Shown here one piece after another: positions 1-5,928 of a stretch of DNA of 5,969 bases (positions are counted from its first letter, which is position 1; each line of letters begins with the position of its first letter). The notes under the pieces were generated by a model. That model was not told the origin of the DNA. It made no database searches and worked only from the letters and a program-made list of their open reading frames with translations. Source of the stretch: JBGTKH01 sp041744735 (lineage in GTDB: Bacteria; Planctomycetota; Planctomycetia; Pirellulales; Pirellulaceae); the NCBI GenBank assembly GCA_041744735.1, contig JBGTKH010000247.1, positions 1 through 5,969 on the forward strand, in the 5' to 3' direction. The position numbers and the translations under genes were made by a program.

Positions 1-2
1 CC

Positions 3-92
3 CCGCTCGCCCTGGACTTGGCCGTCCTCATCAAACACGCCCCCGGCGACGACATCCAAAACTTCAGCTTCTTCTTCGGCGTCAACCGGTAA
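3..92 (+). CDS. 3' end of an unidentified protein gene
   Basis: An open frame enters from the left edge and ends at a TAA at 90-92. Only the last 29 residues are visible. They begin PLALDLAVLIKHAPGDD and end NFSFFFGVNR. The frame is clean, with GC-rich third positions typical of a real gene here. The closing run of alternating aromatic and small residues could be a final beta strand, for example of an outer-membrane barrel, but the fragment is too short to assign a family. The gene converges on the minus-strand small-protein gene, with only 5 bp between the two stop codons. No terminator hairpin fits between them, so the two transcripts probably overlap at their 3' ends. Confidence 0.6.
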   Translation, partial: PLALDLAVLIKHAPGDDIQNFSFFFGVNR

Positions 93-97
93 ACGTG

Positions 98-325
98 CTA
101 AAACGCGCGAATCTCACCCGTCTCCTCAAATTCGAACGGCAGCTTCTGAAGTCGGGCTGAAATGGCCGCTTTCGTTTCGGACGTTGCGCCGTCCGTGTAG
201 ATTTTAATGCAGATCTGTCCACCTTGATCGCACCCAAGCGCGGTCCCAACAATACCCTCTTGTTGAAGGAGCCAGCCCTCACGATTCTCAAGTTCGGTCG
301 CCAATTGTTTTTCTGTATACGACAT
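98..325 (-). CDS. Small protein resembling the N-terminal domain of the adjacent protease
   Basis: A 75-residue protein starting MSYTEKQLATELE and ending EETGEIRAF. I chose the ATG at 323-325 because a GGAGG lies 6 nt upstream on the minus strand. An in-frame ATG 15 codons earlier has no such site. There is no signal peptide or membrane segment. An N-terminal helix with ELE (residues 11-13) is followed by a compact alpha/beta segment: GIVGTALG (24-31), a short Gly turn, ICIKIYTD (38-45), a helix, then FEFEETGEI (64-72). The same order of motifs occurs in residues 56-140 of the protease encoded 81 bp upstream (ELE, NIVGVALG, CLVVYV, STDVQQTGEL). I infer a free-standing homologue of that accessory domain, perhaps binding, chaperoning or inhibiting the protease. 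That role is not shown by the sequence. It has one or two Cys (32 and 39) and no catalytic motif. Its gene is probably cotranscribed with the protease. Confidence 0.8.
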   Translation of the reverse strand: MSYTEKQLATELENREGWLLQQEGIVGTALGCDQGGQICIKIYTDGATSETKAAISARLQKLPFEFEETGEIRAF

Positions 326-331
326 GATAAT

Positions 332-336
332 CCTCC
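332..336 (-). promoter_or_regulatory. Ribosome binding site that fixes the small-protein start
   Basis: On the minus strand this reads GGAGG, followed by 6 nt (ATTATC) and the ATG at 323-325. It is near-consensus in sequence and spacing. It decides for the 75-residue form over the longer 90-residue reading that starts at position 370. Confidence 0.75.
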
Positions 337-406
337 GCCACAAGCGTTTGTAACCGCCTAGTTGAAACATAATGCGGCCAACGTCTTCGGGTCAAGGCGG
401 CGATTG

Positions 407-1522
407 TCAGAACACGATCGAAACGCCGAACGCGGCCAGCACTTGGCGGATGTCGTTGCAGAATGTCCGATTGGCCACCGCGTTTCCGGCAAACAGCAGG
501 CCGACTGGTTGATTCGTGGGAGACGTCGTAACGAGGGAACCGGAATCGCCGCGATCACTGAAGGGGCCACCGGCACCGGTGACGCCAAACTGACCTCGGA
601 ACCGCGCAACGCCGCCAAGCGGTGCGTAGCTGACATCCACAGTTGCGTTAATGGCGTTGATGTTGCCCAACCTGTGCTGAGTCGTTCGACCGCTCTTTTG
701 CACGCGCTGCAACAGTGCTGGCGCCACCACGGGGGGACGAAAACTCTGACGCACTCCCGAACCACGTAGCACGCGGCGGTCCACAAGTTGTGGTGACGTG
801 CGCGCAATGGCTCCGTCGACCAAGTTCGTGGCCCCACCGAAAACAATGGGGACAAACTGTGTGAGCCGAGCGATAATGTCGTTGGGACAAACGCCGCCGT
901 CCAGCCTTCCTGGTTGTGGTATCCCTTCGCCGATGGGACTCTGATTGACCAATGCGATCACGTGATTGTTACTCAGCAGGAACAACTGGTTTTGACGCGT
1001 AACAAGACAGCCCAAGGTACCGGCCATGACCATGCGACAGTTGCCGATCGAGACACCGCACGGAGCGGGCCGATGGCGACGCCGAAAATCCGGACCGGTG
1101 GCATACAACTCGCCGGTTTGCTGAACGTCGGTCGAAAGGCCCCCAACGGATGCCGGTACAAGCGACGCCGAAGAAATCTCGTTGGGTTTGAGTTTATCTT
1201 TCACATAGACCACGAGGCATGCCTCGTCGACAGGCGCGCCGCCCACTTCTTTGTTACCGAGCGCCACACCGACGATGTTGCCGAATCCTGCGGCCGCGTC
1301 GTCAGCAGCCGCAAACGCCCTATCGCCGGGTTCGATCATGAGTTGCTTCTCTAGCTCGTCTCGAGCTTGAAGCAGCGACTTTGCCTGGTCTTCGCTTTCC
1401 GCGATACCTCCGAAGGATTCGAGTGTGGCCTCAGCCGCTTCGCTCGCAGGTTGCTGCATTACGTCAAACTCCTCAAATATTTCCTGGCCTTGTTTAGGAT
1501 CATAGTCTTCAAATTCAGCCAT
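407..1522 (-). CDS. Trypsin-like serine protease with an N-terminal accessory domain
   Basis: A 371-residue protein of the chymotrypsin (S1/PA clan) fold. The likely triad is His187 in LLSNNHVIA, Asp236 in TNLVDGAIA and Ser327 in SDRGDSGSLVT. The GDSGS signature is intact and GLLFAG (341-346) fits the strand after the nucleophile. Residues 1-60 are acidic and helical. Residues about 80-140 form a small domain (NIVGVALG, CLVVYVKDKL, STDVQQTGEL) also found alone in the next gene. This layout recalls Nal1-like bacterial proteases, in which an IVGVG.G/VVYV segment precedes the protease domain; that comparison is from memory. No signal peptide is visible, so a cytoplasmic enzyme is expected unless exported by another route. 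It has six Cys (102, 155, 162, 172, 212, 354). The start is supported by AGGAG at 1530-1534, 7 nt upstream of the ATG. Only a weak -10-like TACTAT (1565-1570) precedes it, with no matching -35. Substrate is unknown. Confidence 0.88.
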   Translation of the reverse strand: MAEFEDYDPKQGQEIFEEFDVMQQPASEAAEATLESFGGIAESEDQAKSLLQARDELEKQLMIEPGDRAFAAADDAAAGFGNIVGVALGNKEVGGAPVDEACLVVYVKDKLKPNEISSASLVPASVGGLSTDVQQTGELYATGPDFRRRHRPAPCGVSIGNCRMVMAGTLGCLVTRQNQLFLLSNNHVIALVNQSPIGEGIPQPGRLDGGVCPNDIIARLTQFVPIVFGGATNLVDGAIARTSPQLVDRRVLRGSGVRQSFRPPVVAPALLQRVQKSGRTTQHRLGNINAINATVDVSYAPLGGVARFRGQFGVTGAGGPFSDRGDSGSLVTTSPTNQPVGLLFAGNAVANRTFCNDIRQVLAAFGVSIVF

Positions 1523-1664
1523 GGTCGGTCTCCTAATTTGCTGGGACTATCACACACATGTCTCATAGTATCCCATCAGAAACTCGAAGCTACGGAAGCC
1601 CCGGTGAAGACGACCGGAATAATCCTTACTCCGTTGCAGCGCAGTCGTTAGAGTAGAGAGTGTT

Positions 1665-2381
1665 TCATCCCTGATTGCCGTTCGAGCCTGTTGACGCGAC
1701 CCGTTCCCATGTGACGCCTTCGCCCGTCCCGTCGCCGTGGAAGTGGATGAGTTCGTTTGTCTGCTTGCGGTTCAAGCACTTGATAGTATCGCTCAGCCGG
1801 CGTTTGGGATCCTGCTCTGGCTGAGGCGGCAGCGGGTCATCGATCCGCACGGGCCAATCTTCTTCCTGAAATGCACTCAGGACGTGTTCCTGATTCACCG
1901 CGTGCCATTTAAACCGCTTCACGATCTTGCCATCCACACGCAACTCACGAACTTCCGCATCCCAATGTGGCGCGGGAATCTGCTCCGCGTGAGTGTTTCG
2001 CTCGCTGGGACCGTTCACATCGACAACCGATAGCGTTTGACATTCAATGACATGCCGAGCCTTCGAGACTCCGGCCGCAGTAAGTACAAAGCACGTCCGT
2101 CTATTGAATGTCAGGTCGCCCATAGGTCGAAATTCGCGCCCATTGACGCCGGGCACGGTGATTTCACGCGCGTGCTCGACATATCCCTTTCGCACAAGCC
2201 AGCGCAGGTCGGTTGCATTCAAACCAAGTTTACGGAGATATCGAATGGCGACTGCAAACTCCCAGCGGTCGCTTCCTGTGTCTTCCGCGTAGTCGAATGC
2301 TTCCAGCAAAGCAACGAATGCTGACTTGAGCTTTGAAGAGATTCGCTCGTGTTTCTGATTCACGTTTGAACTGCTCGTCAT
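1665..2381 (-). CDS. Two-part winged-helix-like protein, planctomycete type
   Basis: A 238-residue protein starting MTSSSNVNQKHERISSK. The start is set by AGGAGG 8 nt upstream. A longer reading from a TTG at 2483 lacks a ribosome site and would begin inside the candidate promoter. Residues about 12-110 are helical, with LRWLVRKGYVEHA (59-71), TFNRRTCFVLTAAG (91-104) and a basic helix end, like a helix-turn-helix with a beta wing. A variable linker (115-138) follows. Residues 139-227 hold a distinct domain: PHWDAEVRELRVDGKIVKRF, NQEHVLSAFQEEDWPVRIDD (163-182), DPKRRLSDTIKCLNR (191-205) and FHGDGTGEGVTWE (214-226). I recall this C-terminal signature as recurrent in planctomycete hypothetical proteins. 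Its order resembles an OmpR-type winged helix, with a helix of the LNR type followed by a Gly-rich hairpin. DNA binding is therefore inferred. There is no signal peptide or membrane segment. The regulated target is unknown; self-regulation is possible given the palindrome upstream. Confidence 0.8.
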   Translation of the reverse strand: MTSSSNVNQKHERISSKLKSAFVALLEAFDYAEDTGSDRWEFAVAIRYLRKLGLNATDLRWLVRKGYVEHAREITVPGVNGREFRPMGDLTFNRRTCFVLTAAGVSKARHVIECQTLSVVDVNGPSERNTHAEQIPAPHWDAEVRELRVDGKIVKRFKWHAVNQEHVLSAFQEEDWPVRIDDPLPPQPEQDPKRRLSDTIKCLNRKQTNELIHFHGDGTGEGVTWERVASTGSNGNQG

Positions 2382-2389
2382 GATGTGCC

Positions 2390-2395
2390 CCTCCT
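2390..2395 (-). promoter_or_regulatory. Ribosome binding site that fixes the regulator-like gene start
   Basis: The minus strand reads AGGAGG followed by GGCACATC (8 nt) and the ATG at 2379-2381. This near-perfect site decides for the 238-residue form over the 272-residue form that would begin at a TTG at 2481-2483. Confidence 0.75.
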
Positions 2396-2470
2396 GCACT
2401 GACTGCTTTTGGGCGGCGTCCGTGCACGTGCCGACAACACTCCCTAACCGCCGGTCACTCGAATGAGTTG

Positions 2471-2499
2471 TTTCTACACCCAAGTGTTCTTGATTTCAA
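2471..2499 (-). promoter_or_regulatory. Candidate sigma70-type promoter of the regulator-like gene
   Basis: On the minus strand, TTGAAA (2494-2499, 5 of 6 to the -35 consensus) is separated by exactly 17 nt from TAGAAA (2471-2476, 4 of 6 to the -10 consensus). Transcription would begin near 2464, leaving a leader of about 80 nt before the ATG at 2381. The -35 box lies inside a perfect 14-bp palindrome, a common placement for a repressor operator. Planctomycete promoter consensus is poorly known to me, so this is a motif match only. Confidence 0.45.
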
Positions 2500-2501
2500 G
2501 A
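2488..2501. promoter_or_regulatory. Perfect 14-bp palindrome, candidate operator
   Basis: TCTTGA (2488-2493), TT, TCAAGA (2496-2501) is a perfect 6+2+6 inverted repeat. The 2-nt centre is too short for a stable RNA hairpin and no T-run follows on either strand, so a terminator is unlikely. It covers the candidate -35 box of the regulator-like gene, which fits a dimeric repressor site. A 6-bp half-site can arise by chance, so confidence is limited. Confidence 0.35.
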
Positions 2502-2540
2502 CTACGTGCGACTCCTTTTTCATTTCGCTTCATTTAGTAT

Positions 2541-4061
2541 TCATGGCTCCAGTCCCAGGCTTCTCTCATAGGCGCGCCGTTGTGGTTCCACTCCCCGATC
2601 AATCGTAATTGCTCGCCAACGAGCTGCAGCCGCTCGCAGGGCATCGGTGGCCAGCTCGTCTTCGGCAACAACTTGATGAACAGCGTTGTCAAGCGCGGCA
2701 AGGTATGCGTGACGGCCGGGGATGCGGATTGAGAAGAGCCACACCGAACAGTCTTGGCTCTGCGCGACAACCTCGGCGTATTGAGTGGCGGCGGTTGAGT
2801 CGAGCGAATCGTCGACCCAGGTTCGCGGCGCGGCCAGATGAGTTGTGCGATAGAGGGTTGTCTCGCGGCTGTGCGGCGCGATGTCGCTGCTCCATTCACT
2901 GCCCGACAGCCACACCAGCACGTTCAGCGCCGCACGAGAATCGCGGGCCTCTTTGGTCGCCGAACCCAACCGGCCGGTGCTGCTCAACAGCGGGACCGAC
3001 AATCGCTCTTCCGCGCGGCGCGGTTCCCATTTGCCGTCGAAGGCGTTGCAGACTTCCAGCGAGCCGGGCAGCGGCGCAATTCCCGTCGGAACTTTTGCGG
3101 CGGATTGCGAATCGCCTGATTCCGCTTTCGCGCCACTGGGCCACGTCAAAGCCATCGCACAATGTCCGGCGAGAAACTCGCGGCGCACATCGTGCGGTGA
3201 GAAGCCTTTGATTTCCGGCAAGCGATGAATGGCCTCGGGCGGACCGTGTTTCGCGGCGGCGGCCAGTTGCTCCAACGCCTTCACAAACGGCGGACCGTCG
3301 ATCAGCGGGGCCATCGTGTTGTAGTTGAACAGCGTCGAGTAGCGGCTGCGATGACGCGCGTACGCGGCGGCACGAGCCAAGAGCACTTGTCCGGCCCAGC
3401 CTTGGCCAAGCGGTTCCGCCGTACCGTACCACGGCGCGTCGGCGGGCGGCGCGAGGTCGCCTAACTCGTTGCGATCGGCCAAACGCGCGGCCAACGATTC
3501 GTACTCATCCCAAGTCTCCGGCGGCTGAAGCCCCAGCCGCTCGAAGATGTCCGCGCGATACAACAGCGTCAGTTGCGGCGAGCCGAACGGCACCGCGTAG
3601 GTCTGTTTGCCCCACGTCGCCTCGTGCAGCCGGACCAGTTCAAGGATTTCTCGACGAGCCAACTGCGGTCCGTTCAGCACGTCGTCCGGCACCGGCACGA
3701 TCAACTGCCGCTCGGCCAATTCACCGATCAGCGCGGCGGGATAGATGACTGCATCGGCGCCGAGTCGCCCCTCCGCGGCAACGAGTTTCTCCGAGGTCGT
3801 TTGTTCAATTTTAATTTCCCCTTCCGCGCGGGCTCGCCACTGGCGCTCGATCACTTCAGCTAATTCGGGATCATCAACGACCAGCACACGGACTGGTTCA
3901 TTGGATGTCGGTGCCGGATCGCGATCGCTTTCCACAGGCGTCGACGGATTGGGGCAGCCGCATAAGACAAGCGACAGCGCCGCAGCAACGAATAACGCCG
4001 CGGGTCGGCAAAGCGTGTTTCGGGCCGGTTGTGAGCGTGCGTGGATCGGCGCGTGCGGCAT
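2541..4061 (-). CDS. Lipoprotein extracellular solute-binding protein (ABC sugar-type)
   Basis: A 506-residue protein of the SBP type 1 (sugar/oligosaccharide) family. The N-terminus has a long Arg-containing n-region (1-20), a hydrophobic core AALFVAAALSLVL (21-33) and a lipobox LCGC with the lipidated Cys at 36, then a Pro/Ser/Asp-rich linker to about 56. The binding-protein core starts at VRVLVVDDPELAEVIERQW. Diagnostic stretches are YAVPFGSPQLTLLYRADIF (155-173), LQPPETWDEYESLA (178-191), FLAGHCAMALTWPSG (296-310) and a C-terminal helical segment ALDNAVHQVVAEDELA (456-471). It should capture a solute at the cell surface or periplasmic face and hand it to a permease. The ligand cannot be read from sequence, though the divergent xylulokinase suggests a sugar. 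No permease or ATPase gene adjoins it in the window, since the next gene downstream is unrelated, so it is an orphan or its partners lie elsewhere. The ATG at 4061 lacks a clear ribosome site but gives a complete signal peptide. Confidence 0.87.
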   Translation of the reverse strand: MPHAPIHARSQPARNTLCRPAALFVAAALSLVLCGCPNPSTPVESDRDPAPTSNEPVRVLVVDDPELAEVIERQWRARAEGEIKIEQTTSEKLVAAEGRLGADAVIYPAALIGELAERQLIVPVPDDVLNGPQLARREILELVRLHEATWGKQTYAVPFGSPQLTLLYRADIFERLGLQPPETWDEYESLAARLADRNELGDLAPPADAPWYGTAEPLGQGWAGQVLLARAAAYARHRSRYSTLFNYNTMAPLIDGPPFVKALEQLAAAAKHGPPEAIHRLPEIKGFSPHDVRREFLAGHCAMALTWPSGAKAESGDSQSAAKVPTGIAPLPGSLEVCNAFDGKWEPRRAEERLSVPLLSSTGRLGSATKEARDSRAALNVLVWLSGSEWSSDIAPHSRETTLYRTTHLAAPRTWVDDSLDSTAATQYAEVVAQSQDCSVWLFSIRIPGRHAYLAALDNAVHQVVAEDELATDALRAAAARWRAITIDRGVEPQRRAYERSLGLEP

Positions 4062-4083
4062 ACGGTGGTGGTACGGAGCGAAG

Positions 4084-4104
4084 TGCCCGGCAGTTCAGCG
4101 GGCA
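4084..4104. promoter_or_regulatory. Inverted repeat upstream of the binding-protein gene
   Basis: TGCCCG (4084-4089) and CGGGCA (4099-4104) are exact reverse complements around a 9-nt centre. The repeat lies 23 bp from the binding-protein start codon and reaches into the candidate -10 box of that gene, so it could be an operator or a hairpin at the 5' end of the message. No T-run follows, so it is not a simple terminator. Confidence 0.3.
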
Positions 4105-4133
4105 TCGTAGACTGGCCGCGGCGTATCGGTCAA
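4104..4133 (-). promoter_or_regulatory. Candidate promoter of the solute-binding-protein gene
   Basis: On the minus strand, TTGACC (4128-4133, 5 of 6 to the -35 consensus) is followed after 18 nt by TACGAT (4104-4109, 4 of 6 to the -10 consensus). Transcription would start near 4097, about 36 nt before the ATG. The inverted repeat 4084-4104 overlaps the -10 edge and the start point. Confidence 0.35.
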
Positions 4134-4170
4134 TCACCCTGCACGGCGCGCCGCGCGGGCCGTAGAGCGG

Positions 4171-4200
4171 TTGCGGGATTGTTCGTCGCAAGACTAGAAT
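4171..4200 (+). promoter_or_regulatory. Weak candidate promoter of the xylulokinase gene
   Basis: TTGCGG (4171-4176, 3 of 6) is followed after 18 nt by TAGAAT (4195-4200, 5 of 6 to the -10 consensus). It is the best -10-like box in the 215-bp divergent region on this strand and would leave a leader of about 70 nt. The poor -35 box makes this tentative. Confidence 0.25.
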
Positions 4201-4276
4201 TCTCGGCAACGCGATTCGTTCAGCAGCGTACGCCACGGAGGCCGCTGACAAAGGTAGTCACGAGGAAAGGACCTTC

Positions 4277-5803
4277 ATGAGTTTTTTTCTAGGCATCGAC
4301 ATCGGCACGTCGGCGACCAAAACGTTGTTGATCGACGAGCAAGGAAAAATCCTTGCCGAGGCCAGCCAGTCGTACCCGCTGTATCACCCCAAGCCGCTCT
4401 GGAGCGAACAGGACCCGGAGGACTGGTGGCAGGCGACGGTGAAGAGCGTGCGGGCCGTGGTCAAGAAAGCCAAGGTCAAAGCGGCCGACGTCAAATCGAT
4501 CGGACTGTCCGGCCAAATGCACGGCTCGGTGTTTCTGGACAAGAAGGGGCAGGTGATTCGCAAGGCGCTGTTGTGGAACGATCAGCGAACCGCGGCCGAG
4601 TGCGAAGAGATCGAACGCCGCGCCGGCGGCCGCGCCGAACTGATCAAGATGGTCGCCAACCCCGCACTGACCGGCTTCACCGCGCCGAAGATTCTCTGGC
4701 TGCGAAACCACGAGCCAAAACACTTCGACAAGACGGTGAAGATTCTGCTGCCCAAAGACGACGTCCGCCGCCGCATGACGGGCGAATTCGCTACGGATGT
4801 CAGCGACGCCAGCGGCATGTTGCTGTTGGACGTTGCGAAGCGCAACTGGTCGAGAGAGTTGCTGTCGAAGTTAGAGTTGGACGTGGGCTTGTTCGCGAAA
4901 TGCTACGAGTCAGAGGAAGTCACCGGCAAGCTGACGGCCGACGCGGCGAAGGCGATGGGCCTCACGACTGAATGTGTGGTCGTGGGTGGCGCCGGCGATT
5001 GTGCAGCGAACGGAGTCGGCACGGGCGTGGTGAAGACGGGCGTGCTGTCGACGTCAATCGGCACGTCGGGCATCATGTTCGTACACAGCGACAAGGTCGA
5101 GATCGATCCGTTGGGCCGGCTGCACACGTTTTGTCACGCAGTGCACGGCAAGTGGCACATGATGGGCGTTAGCTTGACCGGCGGCGGGGCGCTCGATTGG
5201 TTCACCAAACGGCTCTGTTCCGAAATCGGCAACGGCAAACCAAAGGCGAATCCGTTCGACGTGCTGAACAAAGAGGCCGCCGAAGTGCCGCCGGGCTGCG
5301 AGGGACTGTTCTTCCTGCCGTATCTGGCCGGCGAACGCACGCCGCACGCTGACCCCGACGCTCGCGGCTGCTTCATCGGCCTGACGCTGAAGCACGCTCG
5401 CGGCCACATGGCCCGCGCGATCATGGAGGGCGTGGCGTACGCGATGCGCGACAGCCTGTCGATCATCCACGAGATGGGTGTGCCGGTGCGGCAAATCCGC
5501 GCGTCGGGCGGCGGCTCGAAGAGCCCGCTGTGGCGGCAAATTCAAGCCGACGCATTCGGCCAGAAGGCGGTCACGATCAACGCCGAACAAGGTCCGGCCT
5601 ACGGCGTCGCACTGCTGGCTGCCGTCGGTGCCGGCGCGTTCAAGAGTGTAGAAGAAGCCTGCGCCGCCACGATTCGCGTCGTCAGCGAAACGCCTGTGAA
5701 CAAAAAGGCCAAGCAAGTTTACGACCAAGCGTTTCCAATTTATCAAGACCTATACCGGTCGCTGAAGGCGGACTTTAAGAAGATTGCCAAGTTGCCGCAT
5801 TGA
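4277..5803 (+). CDS. xylB: Xylulokinase (FGGY carbohydrate kinase)
   Basis: A 508-residue enzyme that phosphorylates D-xylulose with ATP to D-xylulose 5-phosphate, feeding the pentose phosphate pathway in the cytoplasm. The N-terminal FGGY half shows the phosphate loop GIDIGTSATK (6-15), LWSEQDPEDWWQA (41-53), the substrate motif SGQMHG (78-83), LLWNDQRTA (98-106), GFTAPKILWL (133-142) and LLPKDDVRRRMTGEFATD (157-174). The catalytic Asp is D241 in GGAGDCAANG. The C-terminal half shows STSIGTSG (258-265), LPYLAGERTPHADP (347-360), the GVAYAMRDS helix (385-393) and the nucleotide-binding SGGGSKSPLWRQIQAD (410-425). Length and motif order match E. coli XylB closely along the whole chain, so this is a full-length gene. 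AAAGGA (4266-4271) lies 5 nt before the ATG. The Cys and Asn after the catalytic Asp replace the more usual Gln/Asn and Gly. It is transcribed away from a sugar-type binding protein. Another FGGY pentulose kinase is possible but less likely. Confidence 0.94.
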   Translation: MSFFLGIDIGTSATKTLLIDEQGKILAEASQSYPLYHPKPLWSEQDPEDWWQATVKSVRAVVKKAKVKAADVKSIGLSGQMHGSVFLDKKGQVIRKALLWNDQRTAAECEEIERRAGGRAELIKMVANPALTGFTAPKILWLRNHEPKHFDKTVKILLPKDDVRRRMTGEFATDVSDASGMLLLDVAKRNWSRELLSKLELDVGLFAKCYESEEVTGKLTADAAKAMGLTTECVVVGGAGDCAANGVGTGVVKTGVLSTSIGTSGIMFVHSDKVEIDPLGRLHTFCHAVHGKWHMMGVSLTGGGALDWFTKRLCSEIGNGKPKANPFDVLNKEAAEVPPGCEGLFFLPYLAGERTPHADPDARGCFIGLTLKHARGHMARAIMEGVAYAMRDSLSIIHEMGVPVRQIRASGGGSKSPLWRQIQADAFGQKAVTINAEQGPAYGVALLAAVGAGAFKSVEEACAATIRVVSETPVNKKAKQVYDQAFPIYQDLYRSLKADFKKIAKLPH

Positions 5804-5811
5804 CGACGCCG

Positions 5812-5895
5812 GTCAGTTGTCAGTTGTCAGTTGTCAGTTGTCAGTTGTCAGTTGTCATTGGTCATTGGTCATTGGTCATTGGTCATTGGTCATTT
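5812..5895. repeat. Heptamer tandem array with a mid-array unit switch
   Basis: Twelve 7-bp units run without interruption: six GTCAGTT (5812-5853), five GTCATTG (5854-5888) and a final GTCATTT (5889-5895). All share GTCA and the period never slips, although the unit changes after the sixth copy. The array begins 8 bp after the xylulokinase stop. Similar heptamer arrays occur between genes in cyanobacteria and other environmental bacteria (from memory). Function is unknown; slipped-strand copy-number variation is expected. Confidence 0.95.
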
Positions 5896-5901
5896 CGCCC
5901 A

Positions 5902-5928
5902 CTCTGCGTCTCCGCGCCTCTGCGAGAG
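5902..5928. repeat. Degenerate octamer repeat, CTCTGCGN type
   Basis: Three 8-bp units, CTCTGCGT (5902-5909), CTCCGCGC (5910-5917) and CTCTGCGA (5918-5925), are followed by GAG. I recognise the general form as a dispersed intergenic repeat found in many planctomycete, cyanobacterial and other genomes (from memory). It lies 6 bp after the heptamer array, so the two look like one composite block. The remaining bases to 5969 show no gene I can support; short minus-strand frames are open there but run into the repeats. Confidence 0.7.

Noticed and set aside
326..370. N-terminal extension of the small protein from the ATG at 368-370
   Set aside because: The strong GGAGG lies inside this extension at 332-336 and points to the ATG at 325. 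The extension sequence looks like untranslated leader.
362..1354. Plus-strand open frames opposite the protease (362-769 and 914-1354)
   Set aside because: They lie antisense to a gene with an intact catalytic triad, have no recognisable motifs or ribosome sites, and are rich in Arg/His as expected of reverse-strand shadows.
1601..1617. CCGGT...ACCGG hairpin between the regulator-like gene and the protease as a terminator
   Set aside because: The stem is only 5 bp with a 7-nt loop and no T-run follows on either strand.
2382..2483. Extended start of the regulator-like gene at a TTG near 2483
   Set aside because: It has no ribosome site, would use a TTG codon, and overlaps the promoter candidate. 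AGGAGG at 2390-2395 supports the ATG at 2381.
5054..5746. Long minus-strand open frame opposite xylulokinase
   Set aside because: It is a shadow of the GC-rich xylB codons; the product shows no domain and the plus strand encodes a complete known enzyme.
5812..5895. CRISPR array or attachment site
   Set aside because: The units are 7 bp and directly adjacent, with no spacers, so this is a simple tandem repeat. No integrase or cas gene is present.
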